Source: Persicitalea jodogahamensis
Lineage (GTDB): Bacteria; Bacteroidota; Bacteroidia; Cytophagales; Spirosomataceae
Assembly: GCF_014651615.1 (NCBI RefSeq)
Contig: NZ_BMXF01000001.1
Coordinates: forward strand, 1,397,731-1,461,730
DNA length: 64,000 bases
Direction: 5' to 3'
A model generated the notes under the pieces. It was not told where the DNA came from. It worked only from the letters and a program-made list of their open reading frames with translations, and searched no databases. Position 1 is the stretch's first letter. Each line of letters starts with the position of its first letter. Below, one piece after another: positions 17,163-25,360 of the stretch. The position numbers were made by a program, and so were the translations under genes.

Positions 17163-18281
17163 CTACGCTATCTTCAACAACGCCGTCTCCGCCGTCAGAC
17201 CCGGACCAAAGGCGCTGGCAAAAATCAGAGAACCAGCGGACTGGTGGTTGAGCTCCCAAAGCTTCTTAAGAACGAAAAGGATGGTTCCGGAAGACATATT
17301 GCCGTAGTCGCGCAGCGTTTCGTAGGCGGCGGCGTTGTCCTCGTGGGTCAGGCCCAGCACTTGCTCCACTACTTCCAGTATACGCCGCCCGCCCGGATGG
17401 ATGGCAAACAGGTTCACGTCTTCCGGCTGAATGCCCTGCGCGCGGGTGATCCGTTTCAGAACGGCGGGTAGCCCCGTTTTGAGCACATCAGGTACCCGGG
17501 AGGTGAGTTTCATTTCAAAACCGAAGTCGTTGATGTGCCAGGCCATATCGTCCTTACCTTCGGGAAGTACTTCGCAGGCAAAATCAACCATTTCCAGGGC
17601 AAAACCATGTTCAGGGATTTGCCCCTCCAGTAAAACCGCTGCCGCACCATCGGCGAAAAGAGCATTGGCGAGCAGGTGGTCTTCTTCGTTTTTTTTCTGG
17701 AAATGCAAGGTGCACAATTCCACGCAAACCATGAGTACTTTGGCTTTCGGATCGGCTTTTACGAGTGCAGTAGCTGCTTTCAAGCCATTAAACGCGCCGT
17801 AGCATCCCATAAAGTTGACGGCAATCCGGTGAACTGAACTACGTAGGCCAAGTCTTTCGATCAGTTCGATATCAGGTCCGGGCGCGTACATTCCTGTGCA
17901 GCTGACCGTAATCAGGTGCGTAACTTCGGCGGCTTTCACGGTACTTTCTTCCAGACAAACTGACAATGCTTCTTCTGCTAATGGCACGGCATGCTGCCGG
18001 TATGCCATCATGCGTTGTTGCACGGTAGGGAAGGGCTCCAGATCAGGCGAATTGGGGTAGAAAGTAAATTCGCCAGGAGAGGCTCCGTAGTCGGCCAGGA
18101 CAGAATAGCGTTGTTTGATGCGGGTGCTGCGGTAGAGCGCGCGGAGCCGACGCTCACCATCGGTATCCAGATTCATGGCTCTGGCCATAAAATCGGCGAT
18201 GCGATTCTGGTCGAAGCGGTGTTTGGGAACGGAAGTTCCTAACGAAGTAATGTAGGCGCGGGCGCCCGGTTGTGTGGTCAC
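17163..18281 (-). CDS. Type III polyketide synthase
   Basis: The protein has 372 residues, the usual size for chalcone/stilbene synthase-like enzymes, with a GTG start. The catalytic triad is readable: Cys160 in NFMGCYGAFNG, His295 in FAIHPGGRR and Asn328 in DYGNMSSGT. The C-terminal FGPGLTAETALLK is typical. These homodimers extend an acyl-CoA starter with malonyl-CoA units and cyclise the product to resorcinols, pyrones or phloroglucinols. The gene is divergent from a UbiA prenyltransferase gene 164 bases away, which raises the possibility of a prenylated aromatic polyketide. No methyltransferase or hydroxylase is adjacent. Confidence 0.93.
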   Translation of the reverse strand: MTTQPGARAYITSLGTSVPKHRFDQNRIADFMARAMNLDTDGERRLRALYRSTRIKQRYSVLADYGASPGEFTFYPNSPDLEPFPTVQQRMMAYRQHAVPLAEEALSVCLEESTVKAAEVTHLITVSCTGMYAPGPDIELIERLGLRSSVHRIAVNFMGCYGAFNGLKAATALVKADPKAKVLMVCVELCTLHFQKKNEEDHLLANALFADGAAAVLLEGQIPEHGFALEMVDFACEVLPEGKDDMAWHINDFGFEMKLTSRVPDVLKTGLPAVLKRITRAQGIQPEDVNLFAIHPGGRRILEVVEQVLGLTHEDNAAAYETLRDYGNMSSGTILFVLKKLWELNHQSAGSLIFASAFGPGLTAETALLKIA

Positions 18282-18445
18282 GCGATTCTTTTTTATCGAA
18301 AAGTAGCTAATTTCACCCGAAGATTATGTCAGTTAAACCACTTCCGGCTCAATAGGTTCGGGATATGGGGCAAATAGCCGATTGCTTGCTCAATGTACGC
18401 CTCAGATAATCGATCAGTTGCTTTAAAATTCCGTTCCAACTCCCG

Positions 18446-19324
18446 ATGAGGAATATACTTTTACACCTTCGCATCCCTTTTTCGGTTTTTCTGCTGCCCG
18501 TTTTTCTGTTCGCGCTAAGCCAGACCGGGTTGGGGAGCGTCGGCGCAACCCATCGGGCGTGGTGGGCATTCATATTGATTCATTTATTTCTATATCCGGC
18601 CAGCAATGCTTACAACAGCTACTACGATAAAGATGAAGGCAGCATCGGGATGCTTGAAAAGCCGCCACCGGTCAGTACCGGACTTCTGGTTACTGCCTGG
18701 GTGCTGGATCTTGCCGCCATTAGTGTTGCGTGGTGGGTGGGTTTGGGATGGTCGTTCGTATGGTACCTCCTAATTTATGGGATAATTTCAAAAGTCTACA
18801 GCCACCCGGCCGTTCGGCTCAAAAAATTCCCCCTATTGAGCTGGCTGGTGGTGGGTTTGTTTCAGGGGGCTTTTACGTATCTGGCTACGGTACAGGCGAT
18901 TAGTCAGGCGGAAATCGCCAGTCTTTTTACGGTGGAAAATCTTCTGCCAGCGCTAATCTGCACCTCTAACTTATGGGCGGTGTACCCGCTCACGCAGGTC
19001 TATCAGCATGAGGAAGATGCCCGGCGCGGCGACCTGACGTACAGCCGCCTGGTTGGTATCGAGGGCACATTTTTGAACGCAGCCGTTTTCTTCACCCTGT
19101 CATTCGCCGGGTTTCTTTATTATTTTTTGAATTTCGGAATGGGCAGCAGCCTGATTGCCCTTACGCTCTGCATGGGGCCTGTACTGGGGTACTTCGGCTA
19201 CTGGTGGTGGCTGGTCCGGCAGAATGCCGCCGCGGCTAATTTTCACCATACGATGCGCATGAATGTGCTGGCAAGCGTGGGTCTCAATTTATTTTTCGGC
19301 ATTCTTTGTTTTTATGGTGTCTGA
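18446..19324 (+). CDS. UbiA-family prenyltransferase
   Basis: A 292-residue polytopic protein with about eight or nine hydrophobic helices. The first Asp-rich motif is NAYNSYYDKDE (Asn57, Asp61, Asp63) and the second is YQHEEDARRGD near residues 186-196; both coordinate Mg-prenyl diphosphate in the family. It would transfer a polyprenyl group to an aromatic or other acceptor in the cytoplasmic membrane. It faces away from the type III polyketide synthase across a short shared promoter region, so the acceptor could be that enzyme's product. A role in quinone synthesis cannot be excluded. It differs clearly from the second UbiA gene at 20.7-21.6 kb. Confidence 0.8.
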   Translation: MRNILLHLRIPFSVFLLPVFLFALSQTGLGSVGATHRAWWAFILIHLFLYPASNAYNSYYDKDEGSIGMLEKPPPVSTGLLVTAWVLDLAAISVAWWVGLGWSFVWYLLIYGIISKVYSHPAVRLKKFPLLSWLVVGLFQGAFTYLATVQAISQAEIASLFTVENLLPALICTSNLWAVYPLTQVYQHEEDARRGDLTYSRLVGIEGTFLNAAVFFTLSFAGFLYYFLNFGMGSSLIALTLCMGPVLGYFGYWWWLVRQNAAAANFHHTMRMNVLASVGLNLFFGILCFYGV

Positions 19325-19437
19325 TTACCAATTCGTTATTTTTTTATCGGGATTTTTTCAGAAAAAATATCCGGCCAAGACTTGCGTACAATGGATCAAA
19401 GCTATACTTTTGCAACACCTTTTCAGAAAAAGGCCAC

Positions 19438-19510
19438 GCAGAAGTAGCTCAGCTGGTAGAGCGCAACCTTGCCAAGGTTGAGGTCGCGAGTTCGAACCTC
19501 GTCTTCTGCT
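19438..19510 (+). tRNA. tRNA-Gly (GCC)
   Basis: A complete cloverleaf of 73 nt. The 7-bp acceptor stem GCAGAAG/CTTCTGC is perfect; the D arm is GCTC...GAGC, the anticodon stem CAACC/GGTTG encloses the loop TTGCCAA (anticodon GCC), and the T loop is TTCGAAC. The discriminator base is T and CCA is not encoded. Confidence 0.97.
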
Positions 19511-19519
19511 CAGACAAGC

Positions 19520-19545
19520 AAGCACCTTCAAAGGGTGCTTTTCTT
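19520..19545 (+). terminator. Hairpin after tRNA-Gly
   Basis: AAGCACC (19520-19526) pairs with GGTGCTT (19534-19540) across a 7-nt loop, followed by TTCTTG. It lies 10 bases after the tRNA. It may be a modest terminator or a processing hairpin, since a second tRNA follows only 47 bases later. Confidence 0.5.
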
Positions 19546-19587
19546 GTTCATAGTCGGCAGGACAACTCACATGTTGCTTGCCTTCGG

Positions 19588-19676
19588 GCCGGGATGGTGG
19601 AATTGGTAGACACGCAGGACTTAAAATCCTGTGAGCCGAAACGCTCGTACGGGTTCGACCCCCGTTCCCGGTACCA
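19588..19676 (+). tRNA. tRNA-Leu (TAA)
   Basis: A class II tRNA with a long variable arm. The acceptor stem is GCCGGGA/TCCCGGT (terminal G-T wobble), the anticodon stem CAGGA/TCCTG encloses CTTAAAA (anticodon TAA), and the T loop is TTCGACC. The discriminator A is at 19673 and CCA is encoded at 19674-19676. Confidence 0.97.
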
Positions 19677-19680
19677 AATC

Positions 19681-19714
19681 AAAAAAGGCCGCACAAGTTG
19701 TGCGGCCTTTTTTT
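19681..19714 (+). terminator. Strong intrinsic terminator after tRNA-Leu
   Basis: The stem GGCCGCACA/TGTGCGGCC (19687-19707) with a tiny loop is preceded by A6 and followed by T7 (19708-19714). The flanking A and T tracts make it likely to work in both directions, ending the tRNA transcript and the convergent gene at 19741. Confidence 0.9.
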
Positions 19715-19740
19715 ACACGAAGCGATCTGCTGTCCGCTAA

Positions 19741-20436
19741 TTACAAAATCTTGCTCAGCACGGTAGTTCCCATCAGCTTGCCCTTTCGGTAATTTTCGGT
19801 TTTGACATCCCACAATACTTTGGGAGAACGATATGAAACAGTGCTGAATTCCATATTCATCTTCATCACGGTCTTCATATTCACGTTCATATCGGAAGTG
19901 ATTTTGAAGGTGTCGAAAGTACCCGCGGGAACGGTGATTTTCTCACGTCCTTCTACTTTGCGGTTGACAAATTCGGTATCCATGGTCATCGACATGGGAC
20001 CGGCCGAGCCTTCGCCATGCAGGGAGCCATCGGGTAGGGTTTGACCTACCGACAGGTTGGCAGGATAGACGATGTCTTTTGAGGTGAAAGTCATATCGAA
20101 GCTCTCGAACTGCTTTTCTTGCCCCTGGGGCATCATCGAGCTGGCGTCCAGGCGCATCTCATTTCCGTTGCAACGCATCTTGAAGGTATTAATCATTTGA
20201 GACTTGTCCTTTTTGTCAAACGTCTCGAAGTCCATTTCTATCACCGTGTCCGGGCCTTCTTTGCTCACCTTTTTGACTTTATAGACCATCCGGCCATTTT
20301 CCTTACCCTTGGCGTCGTAGCTCAGCAATTCGTAGCCGCTTCCCTCTTTGAGCGTAACGCCCATACATTCCTGGGCACGGAGAGCCAATGGAGAAAGTAA
20401 AAGAAAGGCAAGAAAGAGTGTGAATGTATTTTTCAT
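19741..20436 (-). CDS. Secreted DUF3108-like protein
   Basis: The protein has 231 residues with a signal peptide (ending LALRAQ). The mature domain begins ECMGVTLKEGSGYELLSYD and continues as a beta-rich fold with GRMVYKVKKVSKEG, NLSVGQTLPDGS, REKITVPAGTFDTFKITSDM and a Met-rich stretch (NVNMKTVMKMNMEFS) before WDVKTENYRKGKL. This layout is that of the DUF3108-like/TapB-type secreted proteins common in Bacteroidota, with no known reaction. The Met cluster near residues 183-195 is notable but is probably strand composition. It stands alone and converges on the tRNA terminator. Confidence 0.65.
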   Translation of the reverse strand: MKNTFTLFLAFLLLSPLALRAQECMGVTLKEGSGYELLSYDAKGKENGRMVYKVKKVSKEGPDTVIEMDFETFDKKDKSQMINTFKMRCNGNEMRLDASSMMPQGQEKQFESFDMTFTSKDIVYPANLSVGQTLPDGSLHGEGSAGPMSMTMDTEFVNRKVEGREKITVPAGTFDTFKITSDMNVNMKTVMKMNMEFSTVSYRSPKVLWDVKTENYRKGKLMGTTVLSKIL

Positions 20437-20689
20437 TTTTCAGGAAGCTTGGGTTGTGTTTAAAATAAAATGACGTTTCCATCCCAAATATACCCAGTCC
20501 GGCAAAGCCAGGCAACCGAAATCCAGTAAACGGTACCTTTGAACGAGCCCATCCCAGCCGTGAATGAGAAACGGGACCGCCCGCACGGTGAGCGAATGAG
20601 CGAAAAGTTGCAGGTTGGGGTTGGCGAGAGTGGTACTCCATCATTCTCTGATACTCTCATCGCTCGGGCTACCCCGTCAAAATTGAATG

Positions 20690-21565
20690 TTACGCCCAAA
20701 TCATGGTGGCGAGCCCCAGTAGCATAATCATCTTGCAGAGCGTGCTGAGTCGGGCAAATTCGCGGCGGGTGTCCGCAAATACCAGCCGGTAGACCAGCCA
20801 GGCGATGGGCAGGAGCAAGGCGGTGAACAGCCAGGCGAGGGTGAGGTTGTTTAGGGAATGGGCCATCAGGTACAGGGTTGTGATGAAAATGGCTACCAGA
20901 AAATAGACGACAATTTTTGTACGCCGGAGTCCCCAAACGATGGGCAGCGTACGGCAGCCATGAGAGACGTCGCCCCGCACGTCCTCCATGTCTTTAATGA
21001 TTTCGCGTACGAGCGAAATGAAGAAAGAAAAAATGGCGTAGATGAAAACCAGGTTCCGGTTTTCGGGATAAACTACCGTGACTATAACTACGCTCAGGGC
21101 AGTAAGCAGCGACACGACCAGGTTGCCCACCAGCATCGTGCGCTTAAAGCGTTCGGAATAAAACCACAGCAAGGTGACGCAAACTACGTTGATCAGGAAA
21201 ATCCATTTACTGACAAGCAGGCCCAGCAACACACCCGCTACGTTGAGGAATTGGTGGGTCCCCATCGCTACGCGTCTTTTCAGGTAGCGCCCGATCACGA
21301 CCCGCTCGGGCTTATTGACAATATCGATCTTGACGTCGAAGTAGTCATTGATGATATAGCCGGCTGCCGCGATACACGCCGTCGTCAGGCTCAGAATCAG
21401 CATTTTTGGGTCGGTCACGATCTGGCGCCACTCGCCGCGCGGTCCTACCAGCAGTACCCGGGTAAGGTACTGGGTCAGTACAAGTATCAGCAGGTTGGGT
21501 AGCCTGATCAGCCTCAGGAAACCAGCCAGATACTGTCGGAATGTAAATTTATGGGCACGGGCCAC
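20690..21565 (-). CDS. Geranylgeranylglycerol-phosphate geranylgeranyltransferase-like UbiA enzyme
   Basis: The protein has 291 residues with a GTG start and about nine membrane helices. The first Asp motif INDYFDVKID (Asn73, Asp74, Asp77, Asp81) is followed by VNKPERV, and the second motif KDMEDVRGD lies near residue 190 with GCRTLPIVWG after it. This combination is typical of the Bacteroidota proteins annotated as (S)-2,3-di-O-geranylgeranylglyceryl phosphate synthase-like UbiA members. The true acceptor in bacteria is uncertain. It is a single-gene unit; the 253 bases downstream hold no gene that I can support. Confidence 0.8.
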   Translation of the reverse strand: MARAHKFTFRQYLAGFLRLIRLPNLLILVLTQYLTRVLLVGPRGEWRQIVTDPKMLILSLTTACIAAAGYIINDYFDVKIDIVNKPERVVIGRYLKRRVAMGTHQFLNVAGVLLGLLVSKWIFLINVVCVTLLWFYSERFKRTMLVGNLVVSLLTALSVVIVTVVYPENRNLVFIYAIFSFFISLVREIIKDMEDVRGDVSHGCRTLPIVWGLRRTKIVVYFLVAIFITTLYLMAHSLNNLTLAWLFTALLLPIAWLVYRLVFADTRREFARLSTLCKMIMLLGLATMIWA

Positions 21566-21766
21566 GGGTATGGAAATTTAAAGGGCCGAAGGTAGCAATG
21601 GACCATCAGAAAAGCCCCTGGCTGGGGCTTAACAAAATCTTTATCCGGCGGTTTGGAATAAAATTAGTGGGTTTTGTTGTTAGTAAGCCAAATCAATCCC
21701 AACGAGTTCTGACATTGAACGAAAAGTTCGCCTTTCCGCAGGTGTCCCATCCTTCTTTAACTTGAT

Positions 21767-22915
21767 ATGAAAATAGGCATAGTTTGTTATCCTACCTTCG
21801 GAGGCAGTGGCGTGGTAGCCACCGAACTCGGTAAAGCACTCACAAAAGTTGGCCATCAGGTTCACTTCATAACGTATTCCCAGCCGCAGCGGCTGGATTT
21901 TTTTAATGAGAACCTCTATTACCACGAAGTAAATATTCCGGCCTATCCGCTGTTTCAGTACCCGCCTTACGAATCGGCCCTGTCGAGTGAGATGGTCCAC
22001 GTGGCCAAGTACATGAAGCTGGACCTGCTTCACGTGCATTACGCCATCCCGCACGCTTCTTCGGCTTATCTGGCCAAGCAGATTCTGGCGACGCAGGGTA
22101 TTCACATCCCCGTCATCACTACGCTGCATGGCACCGACATCACGCTGGTAGGTAAAGATTCCTCTTACGAACCCGTGGTGACGTTCAGCATCAATCAGTC
22201 CGATGGTATCACGGCGGTGTCAGAGTTTCTTAAAAGTGACACTTACCGGCATTTTGCCGTAACCAAAGACATCGAGGTCATTCCCAATTTTATAGACCTC
22301 GAACGCTTCAAACGACAGAAAAAGGATCACTTCAAGCTGGCGATTTGCCCAAATGGCGAGAAGCTGGTCGTGCATACCTCCAACTTCCGGAAGGTGAAGC
22401 GTATCGACGATGTGATTATGATTTTCCACAAACTGCGCCAGCAAGTACCCAGTAAACTACTACTAGTGGGCGACGGCCCCGACCGTGCCCGGATAGAAAA
22501 GCTGTGCATGGAACTGGAGCTATACCCCGATGTTCGTTTTCTGGGCAAGCTCGACGCCATTGAGGAGGTACTTTCCGTGGCCGACCTCTTTCTCATGCCT
22601 TCTGAAAGCGAAAGCTTCGGTCTGGCTGCGTTGGAAGCCCTGGCTTGTGAGGTGCCGCTTATCACCACCAATGTTGGTGGCCTGCCCGAACTGAACCTTC
22701 AGGGCGTTACGGGTTTTCTCAGCAACTTAGGCGACGTGGAAGACATGGTTAAGAACGCCGTTACGATCCTGAAAGACGAGAATCTGCCGGTATTTAAAGA
22801 AAATGCTCTCGCCCGCGCCAAGGAATTTGACATTACCCGCATCTTGCCCATGTACGAAAAGTACTACGAGCGGGTTCTGGAAGAGAGTGGGCAATTGACC
22901 ATGGACAATGGATAA
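21767..22915 (+). CDS. bshA: N-acetyl-alpha-D-glucosaminyl L-malate synthase BshA
   Basis: A 382-residue GT-B fold glycosyltransferase (GT4). The N-terminal MKIGIVCYPTFGGSGVVATELG is the BshA signature; HVHYAIPHASSAYLA and TTLHGTDITLVG follow, and the C-terminal donor-binding motif is MPSESESFGLAALEALAC. BshA joins GlcNAc from UDP-GlcNAc to L-malate, the first step of bacillithiol synthesis, in the cytoplasm. bshB and bshC are not in the window. The last residues (SGQLTMDNG) fall in a short dispersed DNA motif (see findings), so the native C-terminus may have been altered by it. Confidence 0.95.
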   Translation: MKIGIVCYPTFGGSGVVATELGKALTKVGHQVHFITYSQPQRLDFFNENLYYHEVNIPAYPLFQYPPYESALSSEMVHVAKYMKLDLLHVHYAIPHASSAYLAKQILATQGIHIPVITTLHGTDITLVGKDSSYEPVVTFSINQSDGITAVSEFLKSDTYRHFAVTKDIEVIPNFIDLERFKRQKKDHFKLAICPNGEKLVVHTSNFRKVKRIDDVIMIFHKLRQQVPSKLLLVGDGPDRARIEKLCMELELYPDVRFLGKLDAIEEVLSVADLFLMPSESESFGLAALEALACEVPLITTNVGGLPELNLQGVTGFLSNLGDVEDMVKNAVTILKDENLPVFKENALARAKEFDITRILPMYEKYYERVLEESGQLTMDNG

Positions 22916-23011
22916 CGAAGACGGTCTGCTATGTATTGGCCTATAATCTTCAACCATTGATTTCGGGTATAAAAATTATTCAGTATCCCTTATCAACTAG
23001 CCATCAAAAAA

Positions 23012-24340
23012 GTGAAGCCAAATATCCCCGTTACCGATAAGAAGAGAATTGTGATCATTGGTGCCGGCTTTGCCGGGTTGGAAATCGCGCAGCGGCTTTC
23101 TAAGAAAGACTTTCAAGTAGTCCTCATCGATCGAAATAACTACCACCAGTTTCAGCCTCTGTTTTACCAGGTGGCTATGGCCGGCCTGGAACCCAGCTCC
23201 ATTTCTTTCCCATTGCGGAAAATATTCCAGTCCTGTAAAAATGTCCACATCCGGGTGACGGATGTCCATCGGATTCTGCCTGATGGCAAGACGATCGAGA
23301 CAGGACTGGGGGCCATTACTTTCGATGAGCTGGTCATCGCCACCGGCGCCGATACCAACTACTACGGAATGAAGGAAATTGAGGAGCGGGCCATTCCCAT
23401 GAAGTCGGTGGGGGAGGCCCTGGCTTTGCGAAATCGCATCCTGCAGAATTTCGAAGACGCTGTGTCCGCCGAAACTGCCTTAGAACGCGAGGCGCTGATG
23501 AATGTCGTGGTAGTGGGGGGCGGACCGACGGGCGTGGAATTGTCCGGTACATTGGCCGAAATGAAACGCTTTATTTTGCCCAAGGACTATCCCGACCTGA
23601 ATTTCGACGCCATGCATATCTATCTGGTGGAGGGGGGAGGCGAAGTGCTGGATGCCATGTCGGACGAAGCATCAGCCAAAGCGCGCGAGTACCTTGACCA
23701 ACTCGGTGTAACTGTGGTGGCCAACCAGCAGGTAAATGGCTTCGATGGTCAGCGGGTCACGACTAAAGACGGGTTGAAACTACCGACCAAAAATCTGGTA
23801 TGGGCTGCGGGCATCCGTGCCTGTCCGATTGGCGGATTTAGCGAAGAAAAATTGGGCAGGGGTGGTCGCCTGAAAGTAAATGCCTTCAATCAGGTGGAAG
23901 GGTACGAGACCGTTTACGCTCTGGGCGACGTAGCGATCATGAGTGGTGACGAAAAATATCCCAACGGCCATCCGCAACTGGCGCAGGCCGCCATTCAACA
24001 AGCCAAACAATTGGCAAAAAATATCATCCGAAAGCAAAAAGGAGAAGCCTACGAACCGTTCCAATACCGTGATCTGGGAACAATGGCCACCGTTGGTCGT
24101 AACCTGGCTGTAGTGGATTTGACGTTCTGGAAGTTTCAGGGATTCTTTGCCTGGCTGGTTTGGATGTTTGTGCATTTGATGTCCATCGTAGGCGTCAAGA
24201 ACCGCCTGATGGTATTCATCAACTGGGTTTGGAATTACATCACCTACGATCAGTCCTTACGGCTTATCATCAAGCCCAAACCGTTGCCTGCCGGCATTTC
24301 CGAAACCGAGAATCAGGTCGATCTGGAGAAAGTGCAATAA
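23012..24340 (+). CDS. Type II NADH dehydrogenase (NAD(P)/FAD-dependent oxidoreductase)
   Basis: The protein has 442 residues with a GTG start. The FAD-binding Rossmann motif is RIVIIGAGFAGLE at about residues 12-24, followed by DRNNYHQFQPLFYQVAMAG, and the NADH-binding motif VVVGGGPTGVELSG lies near 170. The block ALGDVA near residue 308 binds FAD. A hydrophobic C-terminal segment (FFAWLVWMFVHLMSIVGV) should anchor the enzyme at the membrane. NDH-2 oxidises NADH and reduces quinone without pumping protons. The DMT transporter gene follows after 3 bases, so the two are probably co-transcribed. Confidence 0.9.
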   Translation: MKPNIPVTDKKRIVIIGAGFAGLEIAQRLSKKDFQVVLIDRNNYHQFQPLFYQVAMAGLEPSSISFPLRKIFQSCKNVHIRVTDVHRILPDGKTIETGLGAITFDELVIATGADTNYYGMKEIEERAIPMKSVGEALALRNRILQNFEDAVSAETALEREALMNVVVVGGGPTGVELSGTLAEMKRFILPKDYPDLNFDAMHIYLVEGGGEVLDAMSDEASAKAREYLDQLGVTVVANQQVNGFDGQRVTTKDGLKLPTKNLVWAAGIRACPIGGFSEEKLGRGGRLKVNAFNQVEGYETVYALGDVAIMSGDEKYPNGHPQLAQAAIQQAKQLAKNIIRKQKGEAYEPFQYRDLGTMATVGRNLAVVDLTFWKFQGFFAWLVWMFVHLMSIVGVKNRLMVFINWVWNYITYDQSLRLIIKPKPLPAGISETENQVDLEKVQ

Positions 24341-24343
24341 ACC

Positions 24344-25258
24344 ATGCTGTATTTCCTCCTGGCTGTAGTCTTTACAGTGGCTCTGTATCTGATCATGCGC
24401 GCTTTTCCGCGCTACGGAGTGCATTCCTTTCACGCTATCGCCTTTAATTATTACGCTTGCGTAATTACGGGACTGGTACTTTCGCCGGATATCGGTAAGT
24501 ACCGCGCAATTGAGTGGACATCGACGCCTACGCTGCTCACGCTGGCGCTGGGAACCATGTTCGTCACGGCCTTTGTCCTCATTGGCCAAACTACCCAGAA
24601 AGTGAGCGTGACGGCCACCTCGCTGGCCGCCAATATGTCGCTGGTAGTACCCGTGCTGTTCGGCTTGTTCGTTTTCAAGAACGCCAATAAAGACTACACG
24701 TTTCTAAACTACCTCGGACTGCTGCTGGCTTTGGTAGCCCTGGCTTTGGGAGGCATTCAGCGCAAATCAAAAACACCGGAAGTAACGTCGCCCGGCCAGC
24801 CTTTGCCGTGGTTTGTCCTGGCCCTGCCGCTGCTGACTTTTTTGGCGGCGGGTACTAACAATACGCTCATCAACTACCTGAGCATGAGTTTCTACAAGTC
24901 GGGAGAAGAAGCTTTTTTCACCGTCATTTCCTGCATCGGGGCGGTGATTGTCGGTACTTTGGTGCTGCTGTTTCGGGTGATGTATTGGCAAGAAAAAGTG
25001 TCTTGGCGCAGCCTGGTAGGCGGATTGATTTTAGGCGTGCCCAATTTTCTTTCTTTCTATTTCCTAATAAAAGCCTTAGGGACATTTGGCAACAGCGCGG
25101 CCTTTGTTTTTCCCATTTACAATATCCTGACTATGATGGCCTCTGCGGCGGCAGCCTGGTTGTTCTTTCGGGAAAAGTTAAATGGATTGAATCGCTGGGG
25201 ATTGGGATTAGCTGTATTGGCGATCGTGCTAATCTCCTATCAGGAGTTGGGGCTGTAG
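24344..25258 (+). CDS. EamA-like DMT-superfamily transporter
   Basis: The protein has 304 residues with ten predicted membrane helices in two repeats of five, as expected for drug/metabolite transporters. The first repeat has TSLAANMSLVVPVLFGLFVF and the second ALGTFGNSAAFVFPIYNILT, the two helix-4 positions that carry the EamA signature. It starts 3 bases after the NADH dehydrogenase stop. The substrate is unknown; the pairing gives no clear hint. Confidence 0.82.
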   Translation: MLYFLLAVVFTVALYLIMRAFPRYGVHSFHAIAFNYYACVITGLVLSPDIGKYRAIEWTSTPTLLTLALGTMFVTAFVLIGQTTQKVSVTATSLAANMSLVVPVLFGLFVFKNANKDYTFLNYLGLLLALVALALGGIQRKSKTPEVTSPGQPLPWFVLALPLLTFLAAGTNNTLINYLSMSFYKSGEEAFFTVISCIGAVIVGTLVLLFRVMYWQEKVSWRSLVGGLILGVPNFLSFYFLIKALGTFGNSAAFVFPIYNILTMMASAAAAWLFFREKLNGLNRWGLGLAVLAIVLISYQELGL

Positions 25259-25360
25259 AGAGAGTTTGTTTAAAGGCTACAAGCCACGATTTATGACAGA
25301 TCATGACTTTAACCCTATCAAACAAAAGAGTACTTTGAACGCTGAACTTGGTACGACAAA

